DNA of 64,000 nt from Ectothiorhodospira sp. BSL-9 (GTDB lineage: Bacteria; Pseudomonadota; Gammaproteobacteria; Ectothiorhodospirales; Ectothiorhodospiraceae), in NCBI RefSeq assembly GCF_001632845.1, contig NZ_CP011994.1, positions 1,794,501 through 1,858,500 of the forward strand, read 5' to 3'. The notes beneath the pieces are model-generated. The model did not search any database. It was not told where the DNA came from and was given only the letters and a program-made list of their open reading frames with translations. Shown here one piece after another: positions 35,572 through 45,480 of this stretch. Numbering within the stretch: position 1 is the first letter of the stretch; each line of letters opens with the position of its first letter. Both the position numbers and the translations under genes were made by a program.

Positions 35572-35859
35572 ATGAGCAGGAAACGCAAGCAATACAGCGC
35601 CGACTTCAAGGCCAAGGTGGCCCTTGAAGCCCTCAAAGGGGAACAGACCACCTCGGAGCTGGCAGCCCGCTTCGAGATCCATCCGACCATGGTGAGTCAG
35701 TGGCGGCGTGAGTTGCTGGACAAGGCGACGGGGATCTTCGAGGGCAAGGGTGGGGGCAAGGCGGCCCAGAAGACTCAGGAGGAGATCGACACCCTGTACC
35801 GTGAGATCGGCAAGCTGACGGTGGAACGCGATTTTTTATCACGCAGGCTCGGTCGTTGA
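35572..35859 (+). CDS. IS3-family transposase OrfA
   Basis: 95-aa DNA-binding subunit with the helix-turn-helix SAEFKAKVALE-like segment (here SADFKAKVALEALKGEQTTS) and a leucine-zipper-like tail (QEEIDTLYREIGKLTVERDFL). It contains the -1 slippery site near its 3' end, from which the OrfAB transposase can be made. Confidence 0.92.
   Translation: MSRKRKQYSADFKAKVALEALKGEQTTSELAARFEIHPTMVSQWRRELLDKATGIFEGKGGGKAAQKTQEEIDTLYREIGKLTVERDFLSRRLGR
35832..35838 (+). other. Programmed -1 frameshift site (T TTT TTA)
   Basis: The heptamer TTTTTTA is in the correct phase (X XXY YYZ) for the OrfA frame and lies before the OrfB frame, which is -1 to OrfA. Slippage gives an OrfAB fusion of about 378 aa, as in other IS3 elements. 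Confidence 0.7.
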
Positions 35860-36707
35860 GCCGGGCCCAGCGACAGGCCCTGGTGGAGCCGCAGGCGGTT
35901 GATGTCAGCGTCCGGCGACAGTGTCAGTTGCTCGACATCAGCCGTTCTTCGGTGTACTACCGGCCCAAGCCGACCCAGGATAGCGACCTGGAGCTGATGC
36001 GCCTGATTGACGAGGAATACCTGCGAAGGCCGTTCTATGGTTCGCGGCGGATGAGGGCCTACCTCAACCGCTTGAGCCACCCGGTAAACCGCAAGCGAGT
36101 CCAGCGGCTGATGCGCCAGATGGGCCTGCACGCCGTGTATCCGAGGCCGCGCACCAGTCGACCGGGCGAGGGCCACCAGATCTATCCCTACCTGCTGCGG
36201 GATCTGGTGATCGATCGTCCCAACCAGGTCTGGGCGACCGATGTGACGTTCATCCCGATGGCCCGGGGGTTCATGTACCTGGTGGCCATCATGGACTGGC
36301 ACAGTCGTCGTGTGCTCTCCTGGCGTGTGTCGAACACCCTGGACACCGACTTCTGCATTGATGCCCTTGAGGAGGCTCTGGCACGCCATGGGCGACCCGA
36401 GATATTCAACACGGACCAAGGCTGCCAGTTCACCAGCAAGGCGTTCACCCAGGTGCTGAAAGACCACAAAATCCAGATCAGCATGGACGGTAAGGGCTGT
36501 TACCAGGACAACATCTTTGTGGAGCGGCTCTGGCGCAGCGTGAAGTACGAGTGCGTCTACCTGAAGGCCTTTGATAATGGCGTCCACTTACGCCAGGATC
36601 TGAAGCAGTACTTCACCTGGTACAACGCCGAGCGGCCCCATCAGGGGCTGGACGACGCAACACCGGATGAGGTTTACTTCAACCAACCTCTGACTCGGGC
36701 GGCCTGA
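35856..36707 (+). CDS. IS3-family transposase OrfB (DDE integrase core)
   Basis: 283 aa from a TTG start; normally made as the OrfAB fusion by frameshifting. The HTH_21 segment (IDEEYLRRPFYGSRRMRAYL) precedes the rve integrase core with Asp in VWATDVTF, Asp in FNTDQGCQFTS and Glu in DNIFVERLWRSVKYE, the complete DDE triad. Ends with the conserved YFTWYNAERPHQGLD. Confidence 0.94.
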   Translation: MSRAQRQALVEPQAVDVSVRRQCQLLDISRSSVYYRPKPTQDSDLELMRLIDEEYLRRPFYGSRRMRAYLNRLSHPVNRKRVQRLMRQMGLHAVYPRPRTSRPGEGHQIYPYLLRDLVIDRPNQVWATDVTFIPMARGFMYLVAIMDWHSRRVLSWRVSNTLDTDFCIDALEEALARHGRPEIFNTDQGCQFTSKAFTQVLKDHKIQISMDGKGCYQDNIFVERLWRSVKYECVYLKAFDNGVHLRQDLKQYFTWYNAERPHQGLDDATPDEVYFNQPLTRAA

Positions 36708-36871
36708 CGCCTGAGAGCTACAACCCCGGTTAGAGCTTAACCCCCCTGTCAGGTGGTCCAGTGGATGGGGTCCACTTCATTTGTCAGTTCCAGGGCCGAG
36801 ATCAATCGGGCAATGGAGGTGGCCCGAGGCGTGGGCGGTGTGAAGGATGTGAAGAACGACATGCGTGTCAA

Positions 36872-39800
36872 GTGAGGTTCCGCCTGCGGTCTGCAGGGCG
36901 GCGCCAGCCGCCGGGTGACGAGGGCGCTGTGGAGTTGCTGCGGGCTGAGTTGTTCAGCCTCGAGCAACTCAAGCGCCACGGCGTGGCGCTGGCCGAGCAG
37001 CACCCGCTCTCCTCTCGTCCCGGACCCGACCGGCTGTTGCCCAGGCTGGCGGAGAATTCGCGGCGCCTGCTGGCCGCCTACGATGTGGTCACGACGGCCG
37101 CCTCGCCGGGGCAGCGAGTGGTTCCGGCAGAGGCCTGGCTGCTGGACAATTTCTATCTGATTGAACAACAGATCAGCGAGGTCCGCCGGCACCTGCCGCG
37201 CGGATACAGCCGACAACTGCCGCAACTGGCCGATGGTCCATCCGCCGGTTTTCCTCGTATCTACGACCTGGCACTCGAGCTGATCTCCCATATGGATGGC
37301 CGTGTCGATCACGACAATGCCACCCAGTTTATCGCCGCCTACCAGTCCGTTGAGCCCCTCAAGGTCGGCGAATTGTGGGCCTTTCCCATCATGCTGAAGC
37401 TGGCCCTGCTGGAAAATCTGCGCCGGGTCGGGGTGAGTATTGCCCAGCGTCGTCGCGAGCGGGACGCCGCCCTCGCCTGGGCCGATCGCATGCTGGTGAC
37501 GGCCGAGCAGGAGCCCAAACAGCTCATTCAATTGCTGGCCGAGTTTGCCCGGTCGGATGTGCCGCTGACGGCCCCGTTCGTGGAAGCCTTTGACGCCGCA
37601 CTCCAGGCCCAGGGGCCGGCCCTGGCGTTCATCCAGACCTGGGTGGAGCACAAGCTGCTGGAACAGGGCGTGACCGCCAGCCAGTTGGCGGAAGTAGCCG
37701 GCCGCACGGCCGCAGCCAACCAGATATCCATGGCCAACAGCATTGGCAGCCTGCGCTTCATCGGCAGCATGGACTGGAAGGATTATGTCGAGTCTCTCAG
37801 CGTGATTGAGCGGATCCTGCGGGACGATCCCGTAGGCATGCATGCTGCTCAGGACTTTGCCACCCGAGATCGCTACCGGCACGTGGTGGAGGACGTGGCC
37901 CGGGAGGCCGTCTGCCCGGAGCCGGACGTGGCTCGGGCGGCGATCGAGCTTGCCCGTGCCGCTGCAGCCCAGCACGGAGAAGAAGATCGCAGTGCTCATG
38001 TGGGGTATTACCTGATCGACCGGGGGCGACCGGCACTGGAACAGGCGGTGGGCTGCCGGGTGCCCTGGATATCCCGCATCGGACGCCGTTGCCGACCGGC
38101 CTGCCTGCCCCTGTATCTGGGCGTCGTGATGTGGCTCACGCTGCTGGGTGCGGGGGGCGTGCTGCTGCTTCTGGACGGATTCACCCTCAACACAGGGTGG
38201 GCCTGGCTGCTGGCACTGCCGCTGCTGATTGCGGTGTCGTCACCGGCCGTCTCGCTGGTGAACATGGGTGTCACGCTGCTCTTGACGCCCAAGGCCCTGC
38301 CACGGATGGATTTCTCCGGCGGGATTCCCAAGGCCCGGCGCACCATGGTGATCGTGCCCACCCTGCTGACCGGGCCCAAGGACATCGATCACCTGCTGGA
38401 GGCCCTGGAAATCCGCTATCTGGGTAATCGGGACCCCAACCTGTTCTTTGCCTTGCTCACGGATTTTCCGGATGCCCCCCAGGAGGTGCAGCCCCAGGAC
38501 GCAGCCCTGCTTGAGCAGGCCCGCACGGCGGTGGAGCGACTCAATCTCAGGTATCGGGAGGATCGCCCCGGCATCTTCTACCTGTTTCATCGGCCTCGGG
38601 TGTGGAATCCGTTCGAACGGGTGTGGATGGGCTACGAGCGCAAACGGGGCAAGCTGGAACAATTCAACGCGCGCCTCAGGGGAGAGGGGAGTGGTGCCTT
38701 CTCGGAGATCATCGGGGATACCGGACGGCTGACCTCCATCCGTTTCGTCATCACCCTGGACACCGACACCCAGTTGCCCCGGGACGCGGCGCGCCAGCTG
38801 GTGGGTAACCTGGCGCATCCACTCAACCGACCGGTCCTCGATCCCGAGCGGGGCCGCATCGTCGAAGGTCACGGGATCCTGCAGCCTCGCACTTCCATCA
38901 GCCTGAACAGTGCCCTCCAGTCACGCTTTTCCAGATTGTTCGCGGGTGAGCCGGGCATGGACCCCTACACACGGGAGGTCTCCGATGTGTATCAGGATCT
39001 GTTTGGCGAGGGGTCCTTCGTCGGCAAGGGCATCTACGACGTGGATGCCTTTCGCCATGCCATTGATGGCCGCCTGCCGGAAAACCTGATCCTGAGTCAC
39101 GATCTGCTGGAAGGGGGTTATGCCCGGTCGGCGCTGGTGACGGATGTGGATCTGCTTGAAACGCTTCCGGCCACCTATCCTGCGGAGGCCAGTCGCCGCC
39201 ACCGCTGGATACGGGGCGATTGGCAACTGATGGGCTGGCTGCTGCCGCGCGTGCCAGCCCCCCGGGGGCGCACGCCCGCACGGGTGCCAAACCCCTTGTC
39301 GGCCCTCTCCCGCTGGAAGCTGTTCGACAATCTGCGCCGCAGCCTGGTGGCCCCATCCCTGCTGGCCCTGTTGCTGGGGGGCTGGCTGCTGGGCGTCGGG
39401 CCGGTGTGGCTCTGGAGCCTGCTGGTGCTGGCGCTGGTGGTCGTGCCCGCCCTGTTGCCCGCCATGATCGATCTGGGGCGCAGGCCACAGGACCGGGATC
39501 GTCGGGTACATCTGAGCCTGACCGGCAGGGCCGCGTTACGGCCACTGGCCCAGGCCATGTTGACCCTGGCGTTCCTGCCCTATGATGTGCGGATCTCCCT
39601 GGGCGCCATCGTCTGCTCCTGGGGGCGAATGCTGTTTACCCGGCGAGGCCTGTTGCTCTGGCAATTGCCCAGCTATGCCCGCCGCAATGCCTGCCGGACA
39701 CCCATCGACTTCTTGCGGGAGATGTGGCTCGCACCGATCCTGGCGCTGTCCACGGGAGCTGCCCTGGTCTGGACATCCGGAGATGCCTGGGCCACGCAGG

Positions 39801-42800
39801 GGGTGTTTGCCGCACCCTTCCTGTTGATGTGGCTGGTATCACCCGGCATCGGCTGGTGGATCAGCCGCCCGCCGGGTGACCGCATACCGCGCCTGAACGT
39901 GTCGCAGGAGGCCTTCCTGCGCCGCGCCGCCCGCAGGACCTGGCGCTATTTCGCCGACTTCGTGGGGCCGGAGGATCACTGGCTGCCGCCGGATAATGTC
40001 CAGGAATACCCCAGGCACATGGTGGCTTCACGGACCTCGCCCACCAATATCGGCATGTCCTTGCTGTCGGAACTGGCCGCCCATGACTTCGGCTATGTGA
40101 CCATCGGCGAATGCCTGTCGCGGATCGACCGCACCGTTTCCTCCATGGAGCGTCTGGAGCGCTACCGGGGACACTTCTACAACTGGTATGACACCCGCAC
40201 CCTCAAGCCCCTCCAGCCCAGATACGTCTCCTCGGTGGACAGCGGCAATCTGGCGGGCGCCTTGCTCACCCTGCAGGCCGGGCTGGATGAACTGAAGCAT
40301 CAGCCGGTGCCCTCATCCCGGGCGTTGCAGGGGCTGCTGGATACCCTGGGGGTGCTGGCCGAACACCGATCCGAATCCTCCCCACCCCTGGTTGAACTGG
40401 AACGCCGGGTTCAGGGGTTGCAGGACGCCGTGTCCACCACGGACCTCATCAAGGGCCTGGAGGACATTCAACAGGCGGGCGGCGCCGCAGCCGCCTGGCT
40501 GGCGGCCGAGGGCAGGCCTGCGGGCGACGAGGCATCGGCCTATTGGGTGCAGGCCTTCGACGGGCAGTTGGCTGCCCTGCGGGACGAGCTGGTTCAGCTG
40601 TTGCCGGCGGGTGGGTCCGTGGCGACGGAGGGCCCATCCCGGGCACAACTGGACATCATTGATGACCTGATCCGGCGTTGCCGGCATCTGGCGACCATGG
40701 ATTTCGAGTTTCTCTACGATGCTCCGTCCGGCTTGCTGGCCATCGGCTATGACGTGGGCGAGCGGCGCCGCGATCCGGCCTGCTACGACCTGCTGGCTTC
40801 GGAGGCGCGCCTGGCCAGCTTCCTGCTGATTGCCCAGGGGCAGTTGCCCCAGAAGCACTGGTTTGCCCTGGGGCGTCTGCTGACCAGCCAGGGGCGCGAT
40901 GTGAGCCTGATCTCCTGGAGCGGCTCCATGTTCGAGTACCTGATGCCGCAACTGATCATGCCCAGCTTCGGCAATACCCTGCTGGCCCAGACCTGCAAGG
41001 CGGCCGTGTCGCGTCAGATCGAGTATGGCCGCCAGCGTGCGGTGCCCTGGGGGATTTCCGAATCCTGCTACAACGTCACCGACATGAGCCAGGTCTACCA
41101 GTACCGGGCCTTCGGCGTGCCCGGGCTGGGCTTCAAACGGGGACTGGGGGAAGACCTGGTGATCGCCCCCTATGCCACGGCGCTGGCGCTGACGGTGCTG
41201 CCCGAGGAGGCCTGCCGCAACCTGGAACGGATGGCCTCCACGGGCTTTCTGGGTGAATACGGATTTTACGAGGCGGTGGATTACACGCCGTCCCGCGTGC
41301 CCCGGGGCAAGTCCTGGTTCATCGTGCGCAGTTTCATGGCCCATCACCAGGGCATGAGTCTGCTGGCCCTTGCCCATGCGCTGCTGGATCAGCCCATGCA
41401 GCGTCGATTCATGGCCGATCCGCAGGTGCGGGCAACGGAGTTGCTGCTACAGGAGCGTGTTCCACGGCAGGGGGGCACCTTGCACCCCCATGCCGCCGAG
41501 GTGAGTGCCTCCGCTCAGCCACCCGATGCGGAATTGGGCAGCATCATGCGGGTGTTCAGGGAGACCACCACGCAACTCCCCGAGGTGCACCTGCTGTCCA
41601 ATGGACGCTACCACGTGATGGCCACCCATGCAGGGGGCGGTTACAGCCGCCGACACGGGCTGGCCGTGACCCGCTGGCGTGAGGATGTCACCACCGATGC
41701 CTGGGGCACGTTCATCTACCTGCGTGACCGCGACAGCGGGGAGTACTGGTCCAGCGCCCATCAGCCGACACTGCGGCGGGCGGATCACTACGAGGCCATC
41801 TTCGTGCAGGCCCGCGCGGAATACCGGCGACAGGACCAGGCCATCGACTCCCACACCGAGATCTGTGTCTCCCCCGAGGATGACGTGGAGATCCGGCGTG
41901 TGACCCTCACCAATCAATCCTCCCGAACGCGCCATATCGAGTTGACCAGCTATGCGGAAGTGGTGCTGGCGCCCCTGGCCGCCGACCTGGCCCATCGTGC
42001 CTTCAGCAATCTGTTCGTGCAGACCGAGATTCTGCCTGACCACCAGGCCATCCTGTGTACCCGGCGACGGCGCACGCCGGACGAGCAGGTGCCCTGGATG
42101 TTTCACCTCATGGCCGCGCCAGGGGCCCAGGTGGATGCGCCGTCCTTCGAAACCGATCGTGCCCGCTTCGTGGGCCGCGGTCGCACGCCCGTGAACCCGG
42201 TGGTGATGGATGCAAGAACAAGGGCAGGGCGCCTGTCCGACACCGCAGGCGCGGTGCTCGACCCCATCGTCGCCATTCGTCGCACGGTGACCCTGGCACC
42301 CGATGAATCGGCCAGCGTCCAGATCATCTCCGGGGTGGCCGATACCCGGGAAGCGGCCCTGGGGCTGCTGGAGAAATATTGTGATCGGCACTTTGTTGAA
42401 CGCGCCTTCGAGATGGCCTGGTTCCAGAGCCAGGAGGTGCTGCGTGTGCTCAACGCCACCGAGGTGGATGCCCAGGTCTATGGGCGTCTGGCCAATTCGG
42501 TGGTTTTCGGCAACGCGCTGCGCCGTGCCGCGCCGGGGGTCATCGCCCGCAATCAACTGGGGCAGTCGGGCCTGTGGCGCTTCGCCATCTCCGGGGACCT
42601 GCCCATCGTCCTGCTGCATGTGGGGGATATTCATCGCATCGACCGGGTCAAGCAGGTACTGCAGGCCCACGCCTACTGGCGCATGAAGGGGCTGAGCGCC
42701 GATCTGGTGATCCTGAATGAGGACTTTTCGGGGTATCGGGCGGTCCTGCACGACCGGATCATGGGTCTGATCAATTCAGGCCCCGAGGCGCAGATGCTGG

Positions 42801-45439
42801 ACAAGCCCGGTGGGGTCTTCCTGCGGCGTGCCGAGGAGTTGTCGGAGGATGAGCGGGTGCTGTTGCAGACGGTGGCGCGCATCGTCTTCAGCGATACGGC
42901 CGACACCCTGATCGAGCCGGTGGAGCGCCGCATCTCCGCGAGCCGTCCATCGGATCGGCTGGAGCCGGTGCGCCCGGTGGTCACCGAGACACCCGCGCCC
43001 CCAGTGGCGCGGGAGCTCATCTTTGATAACGGTCTGGGGGGGTTCACGCCGGACGGACGGGAATACGTGATCACCCTGGCACCGGGACAGGCGACACCGG
43101 CCCCCTGGGCCAACGTGATTGCCAGTCCGCACATCGGCACCGTGGTGAGCGAGGCGGGCAGTGCCTATACCTGGGTGGACAACGCCCATGAGTTCCGGCT
43201 GACCCACTGGCACAACGATCCGTTGTCCGATGCCAGCGGCGAGGCCTTCTATATCCGCGATGAGGAAACCGGGGCCTTCTGGTCGCCGACACCGCTGCCG
43301 GCCCGGGGACGCAATGGGTATGTCTGCCGGCATGGTTTTGGCTACAGCATCTTCGAGTACCAGGAGTCGGGCATCGCCTCGGAATCGAGCATCTATGTCG
43401 CCATGGATGCGCCGGTGAAGTGTGTGGTGATCAAGCTGCACAACCATTCCCGGCGTGCGCGGCGATTGTCCCTGACCGGTTATTGGGAACTGGTGCTCGG
43501 GGAGTGGCGGCATGCCAATCTCATGCACATTGTCACCGAAACGGAGCCTCATACCGGGGCCCTGCTGGCCCGCAACGCCTATGGGCAGGAGTGCGCCCAC
43601 AGGCTGGTCTTCGCCCATGTGAGCGGGCGGGACCGCTCCATCAGCGGTGGGCGGACCGAGTTCATCGGCCGCAACGGTTCCATGGCCAACCCGGCGGCCA
43701 TGCGTCGCAAGCGCCTGTCCAACCGGACCGGCGGGGGCATGGATCCCTGCGCAGCGGTGCAGGGCCGGATCGAGCTGGAGGCGGGGCAGTCCACCGAAGT
43801 CGTGTTCGTGTTCGGCGCGGCGACGACTGTGGCTGAGGTGGAGCAGTACATCCATCGGTTCGGCGGCCGGGCAGGGGCCCGCCAGGCCCTTGAGCAGGTG
43901 TGGGAGTACTGGAATCACACCCTGGGTGCGGTTCAGGTGGATACGCCCGATCCGGCACTGAACGTGCTGGCCAATGGCTGGCTGGTCTATCAGACCCTGT
44001 CCAGCCGCCTGTGGGCACGCAGCGGCTATTACCAGTCCGGCGGTGCCTACGGCTTCCGTGACCAGTTGCAGGACGCCATGGCCCTGGTCCATGCCACCCC
44101 CGAGCTGGCCAGGGAGCAATTGATCCGCTGCGCCGGGCGTCAGTTCCTCAAGGGGGACGTGCAGCACTGGTGGCATCCCCCCGGCGGCCAGGGTGTGCGC
44201 ACCCATTTTTCCGACGATTATCTGTGGCTACCCTATGTGGCCTGCCATTACGTGACCACCACCGGGGACACCGGCGTGCTGGATGAACCGGTGCATTTCC
44301 TGGAGGGCCGCGAGCTCAACCCTGACGAAGAGGCTCACTACAGTCAGCCACAACGCTCCCAGGAAGTGGCCAGTCTCTATGAGCACTGTGTCCGCGCCCT
44401 CAGGCATGGTCTGCGGTTCGGGGCGCATCAGTTGCCGCTGATGGGATGTGGCGACTGGAACGATGGCATGAACAGGGTGGGCCACGAGGGTCGGGGCGAG
44501 AGTGTCTGGCTGGCCTGGTTCCTGTTGGACGCCCTGCAGCGGTTTGCCGATCTTGCCCGGTCCCGTGAGGACGGGGTGTTCGCCGAGCTCTGTCAGGCCC
44601 AGGCCCGGCAGTTGCGCCGCCATATCGAAGCGAGCGCCTGGGACGGCGCCTGGTACCGGCGGGCCTGGTTCGACGACGGTACGCCCTTGGGGTCCAGCGA
44701 GAACGATGAATGTCGCATCGATGCCATCAGTCAGAGCTGGTCAGTCCTCTCCGGTGCCGGGGATCCCCAGCGGGCCCGTGAAGCCATGAATGCCGTGTAC
44801 CGGCACCTGGTCAGCCGGGATGACGGCCTGATCCGTCTGCTGGACCCACCCTTTGACCAGTCTGAACTGGAGCCGGGGTACATCAAGGGCTATGTGCCGG
44901 GGGTGCGCGAGAATGGGGGGCAGTACACCCACGCCGCCATCTGGACCACGATGGCCTTCGCCCGGATGGGCGACAGGAAAAGGGCCTGGGAATGCTATGC
45001 CCTGCTCAACCCCGTCCACCATGGCGATACGCCCGAGGCCGTGGCGCGATACAAGGTGGAGCCCTACGTGATGAGCGCGGACGTGTACGGCTCACCGCCC
45101 CACACGGGGCGTGGCGGCTGGACCTGGTATACCGGCGCGGCAGGCTGGATGTACCGGCTGACCGTGGAAACCCTTCTGGGCCTGCAACGGGAGGTGGATC
45201 ATCTGCGCATCGCGCCCTGCATCCCCGACCACTGGGATGCCTATACCCTGCATTACCGCTATCGGGAAACCCTGTATCACATTCATGTGAGCGGCGTGGC
45301 CGGGGGGTCCCGGCGGGTCACTCGCGTCACCCTGGATGGGACCGAGATCCGTGATGAAGCCGCGCTGGAGGCCGGGTGGGGCAGGATTCCCCTGGTGGAC
45401 GACCGTCAAACCCACCATGTGGAGGTGGGCCTGGGCTGA
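36872..45439 (+). CDS. ndvB: Cyclic beta-1,2-glucan synthase (NdvB-like), 2855 aa
   Basis: Giant inner-membrane enzyme. In order: N-terminal helical domain; membrane helices near residues 413-465; GT84 glycosyltransferase (LDTDTQLP near 628, RRHRWIRGDWQ near 774); more helices near 829-870 and 950-1000; a glucoamylase-like domain near 1300-1510; then two GH94-type repeats starting near 1563 and 2046, and a phosphorylase core with YGFRDQLQDAMAL and the catalytic-type Asp in GDWNDGMN near 2527. Relatives make and cyclise periplasmic glucans for osmoadaptation. GTG 36872 overlaps the BON stop (GTGA); codons further upstream lie in BON/IS sequence. Confidence 0.9.
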   Translation: MRFRLRSAGRRQPPGDEGAVELLRAELFSLEQLKRHGVALAEQHPLSSRPGPDRLLPRLAENSRRLLAAYDVVTTAASPGQRVVPAEAWLLDNFYLIEQQISEVRRHLPRGYSRQLPQLADGPSAGFPRIYDLALELISHMDGRVDHDNATQFIAAYQSVEPLKVGELWAFPIMLKLALLENLRRVGVSIAQRRRERDAALAWADRMLVTAEQEPKQLIQLLAEFARSDVPLTAPFVEAFDAALQAQGPALAFIQTWVEHKLLEQGVTASQLAEVAGRTAAANQISMANSIGSLRFIGSMDWKDYVESLSVIERILRDDPVGMHAAQDFATRDRYRHVVEDVAREAVCPEPDVARAAIELARAAAAQHGEEDRSAHVGYYLIDRGRPALEQAVGCRVPWISRIGRRCRPACLPLYLGVVMWLTLLGAGGVLLLLDGFTLNTGWAWLLALPLLIAVSSPAVSLVNMGVTLLLTPKALPRMDFSGGIPKARRTMVIVPTLLTGPKDIDHLLEALEIRYLGNRDPNLFFALLTDFPDAPQEVQPQDAALLEQARTAVERLNLRYREDRPGIFYLFHRPRVWNPFERVWMGYERKRGKLEQFNARLRGEGSGAFSEIIGDTGRLTSIRFVITLDTDTQLPRDAARQLVGNLAHPLNRPVLDPERGRIVEGHGILQPRTSISLNSALQSRFSRLFAGEPGMDPYTREVSDVYQDLFGEGSFVGKGIYDVDAFRHAIDGRLPENLILSHDLLEGGYARSALVTDVDLLETLPATYPAEASRRHRWIRGDWQLMGWLLPRVPAPRGRTPARVPNPLSALSRWKLFDNLRRSLVAPSLLALLLGGWLLGVGPVWLWSLLVLALVVVPALLPAMIDLGRRPQDRDRRVHLSLTGRAALRPLAQAMLTLAFLPYDVRISLGAIVCSWGRMLFTRRGLLLWQLPSYARRNACRTPIDFLREMWLAPILALSTGAALVWTSGDAWATQGVFAAPFLLMWLVSPGIGWWISRPPGDRIPRLNVSQEAFLRRAARRTWRYFADFVGPEDHWLPPDNVQEYPRHMVASRTSPTNIGMSLLSELAAHDFGYVTIGECLSRIDRTVSSMERLERYRGHFYNWYDTRTLKPLQPRYVSSVDSGNLAGALLTLQAGLDELKHQPVPSSRALQGLLDTLGVLAEHRSESSPPLVELERRVQGLQDAVSTTDLIKGLEDIQQAGGAAAAWLAAEGRPAGDEASAYWVQAFDGQLAALRDELVQLLPAGGSVATEGPSRAQLDIIDDLIRRCRHLATMDFEFLYDAPSGLLAIGYDVGERRRDPACYDLLASEARLASFLLIAQGQLPQKHWFALGRLLTSQGRDVSLISWSGSMFEYLMPQLIMPSFGNTLLAQTCKAAVSRQIEYGRQRAVPWGISESCYNVTDMSQVYQYRAFGVPGLGFKRGLGEDLVIAPYATALALTVLPEEACRNLERMASTGFLGEYGFYEAVDYTPSRVPRGKSWFIVRSFMAHHQGMSLLALAHALLDQPMQRRFMADPQVRATELLLQERVPRQGGTLHPHAAEVSASAQPPDAELGSIMRVFRETTTQLPEVHLLSNGRYHVMATHAGGGYSRRHGLAVTRWREDVTTDAWGTFIYLRDRDSGEYWSSAHQPTLRRADHYEAIFVQARAEYRRQDQAIDSHTEICVSPEDDVEIRRVTLTNQSSRTRHIELTSYAEVVLAPLAADLAHRAFSNLFVQTEILPDHQAILCTRRRRTPDEQVPWMFHLMAAPGAQVDAPSFETDRARFVGRGRTPVNPVVMDARTRAGRLSDTAGAVLDPIVAIRRTVTLAPDESASVQIISGVADTREAALGLLEKYCDRHFVERAFEMAWFQSQEVLRVLNATEVDAQVYGRLANSVVFGNALRRAAPGVIARNQLGQSGLWRFAISGDLPIVLLHVGDIHRIDRVKQVLQAHAYWRMKGLSADLVILNEDFSGYRAVLHDRIMGLINSGPEAQMLDKPGGVFLRRAEELSEDERVLLQTVARIVFSDTADTLIEPVERRISASRPSDRLEPVRPVVTETPAPPVARELIFDNGLGGFTPDGREYVITLAPGQATPAPWANVIASPHIGTVVSEAGSAYTWVDNAHEFRLTHWHNDPLSDASGEAFYIRDEETGAFWSPTPLPARGRNGYVCRHGFGYSIFEYQESGIASESSIYVAMDAPVKCVVIKLHNHSRRARRLSLTGYWELVLGEWRHANLMHIVTETEPHTGALLARNAYGQECAHRLVFAHVSGRDRSISGGRTEFIGRNGSMANPAAMRRKRLSNRTGGGMDPCAAVQGRIELEAGQSTEVVFVFGAATTVAEVEQYIHRFGGRAGARQALEQVWEYWNHTLGAVQVDTPDPALNVLANGWLVYQTLSSRLWARSGYYQSGGAYGFRDQLQDAMALVHATPELAREQLIRCAGRQFLKGDVQHWWHPPGGQGVRTHFSDDYLWLPYVACHYVTTTGDTGVLDEPVHFLEGRELNPDEEAHYSQPQRSQEVASLYEHCVRALRHGLRFGAHQLPLMGCGDWNDGMNRVGHEGRGESVWLAWFLLDALQRFADLARSREDGVFAELCQAQARQLRRHIEASAWDGAWYRRAWFDDGTPLGSSENDECRIDAISQSWSVLSGAGDPQRAREAMNAVYRHLVSRDDGLIRLLDPPFDQSELEPGYIKGYVPGVRENGGQYTHAAIWTTMAFARMGDRKRAWECYALLNPVHHGDTPEAVARYKVEPYVMSADVYGSPPHTGRGGWTWYTGAAGWMYRLTVETLLGLQREVDHLRIAPCIPDHWDAYTLHYRYRETLYHIHVSGVAGGSRRVTRVTLDGTEIRDEAALEAGWGRIPLVDDRQTHHVEVGLG

Positions 45440-45464
45440 CACCAACAGGCCCATGACCCGGCGA

Positions 45465-45480
45465 GAGCCTGGTCAGGCTC
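45465..45480. terminator. Hairpin between ndvB and the PAS gene
   Basis: GAGCCT (45465-45470) pairs with AGGCTC (45475-45480); the stem overlaps the stop of the convergent PAS gene. No T-tract follows, so termination is uncertain. Confidence 0.3.

Larger units (their letters stand above)
35507..36779 (+). mobile_element. IS3-family insertion sequence, 1273 bp
   Basis: Ends are inverted: left TGAGGTGGACCCCA and right (reversed) TGAAGTGGACCCCA, both followed after six bases by GGACCA. Subterminal GGGGTTAAGCTCT also occurs at both ends in inverted sense. Two overlapping transposase frames fill the element. The frames, terminal repeats and duplication are intact, so it may be a recent and active insertion. 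Confidence 0.93.
35285..36875 (+). pseudogene. BON-domain lipoprotein gene split by an IS3 element
   Basis: Left part 35285-35506 encodes a signal peptide with lipobox VVSC and the start of a BON domain (DDTFITTKVKTAILNDPDL to VVQLSGF). Right part 36783-36875 resumes in frame as VSSRAEINRAMEVARGV and ends DVKNDMRVK, with the stop at 36873-36875. Removing the IS and one TTT target copy restores a 104-aa BON protein. BON proteins bind envelope phospholipids. The IS supplies a TGA directly at the junction, leaving a 74-aa fragment. The original stop overlaps the GTG of the beta-glucan synthase gene. Confidence 0.9.

Noticed and set aside
36761-36871. N-terminal extension of the glucan synthase frame
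   Set aside because: These 37 codons cover the IS end and the BON gene in another frame; the GTG overlapping the BON stop is the natural start.
42776-44206. 476-codon minus-strand frame inside ndvB
   Set aside because: Lies wholly within the conserved GH94 region of the opposite strand and lacks any motif.
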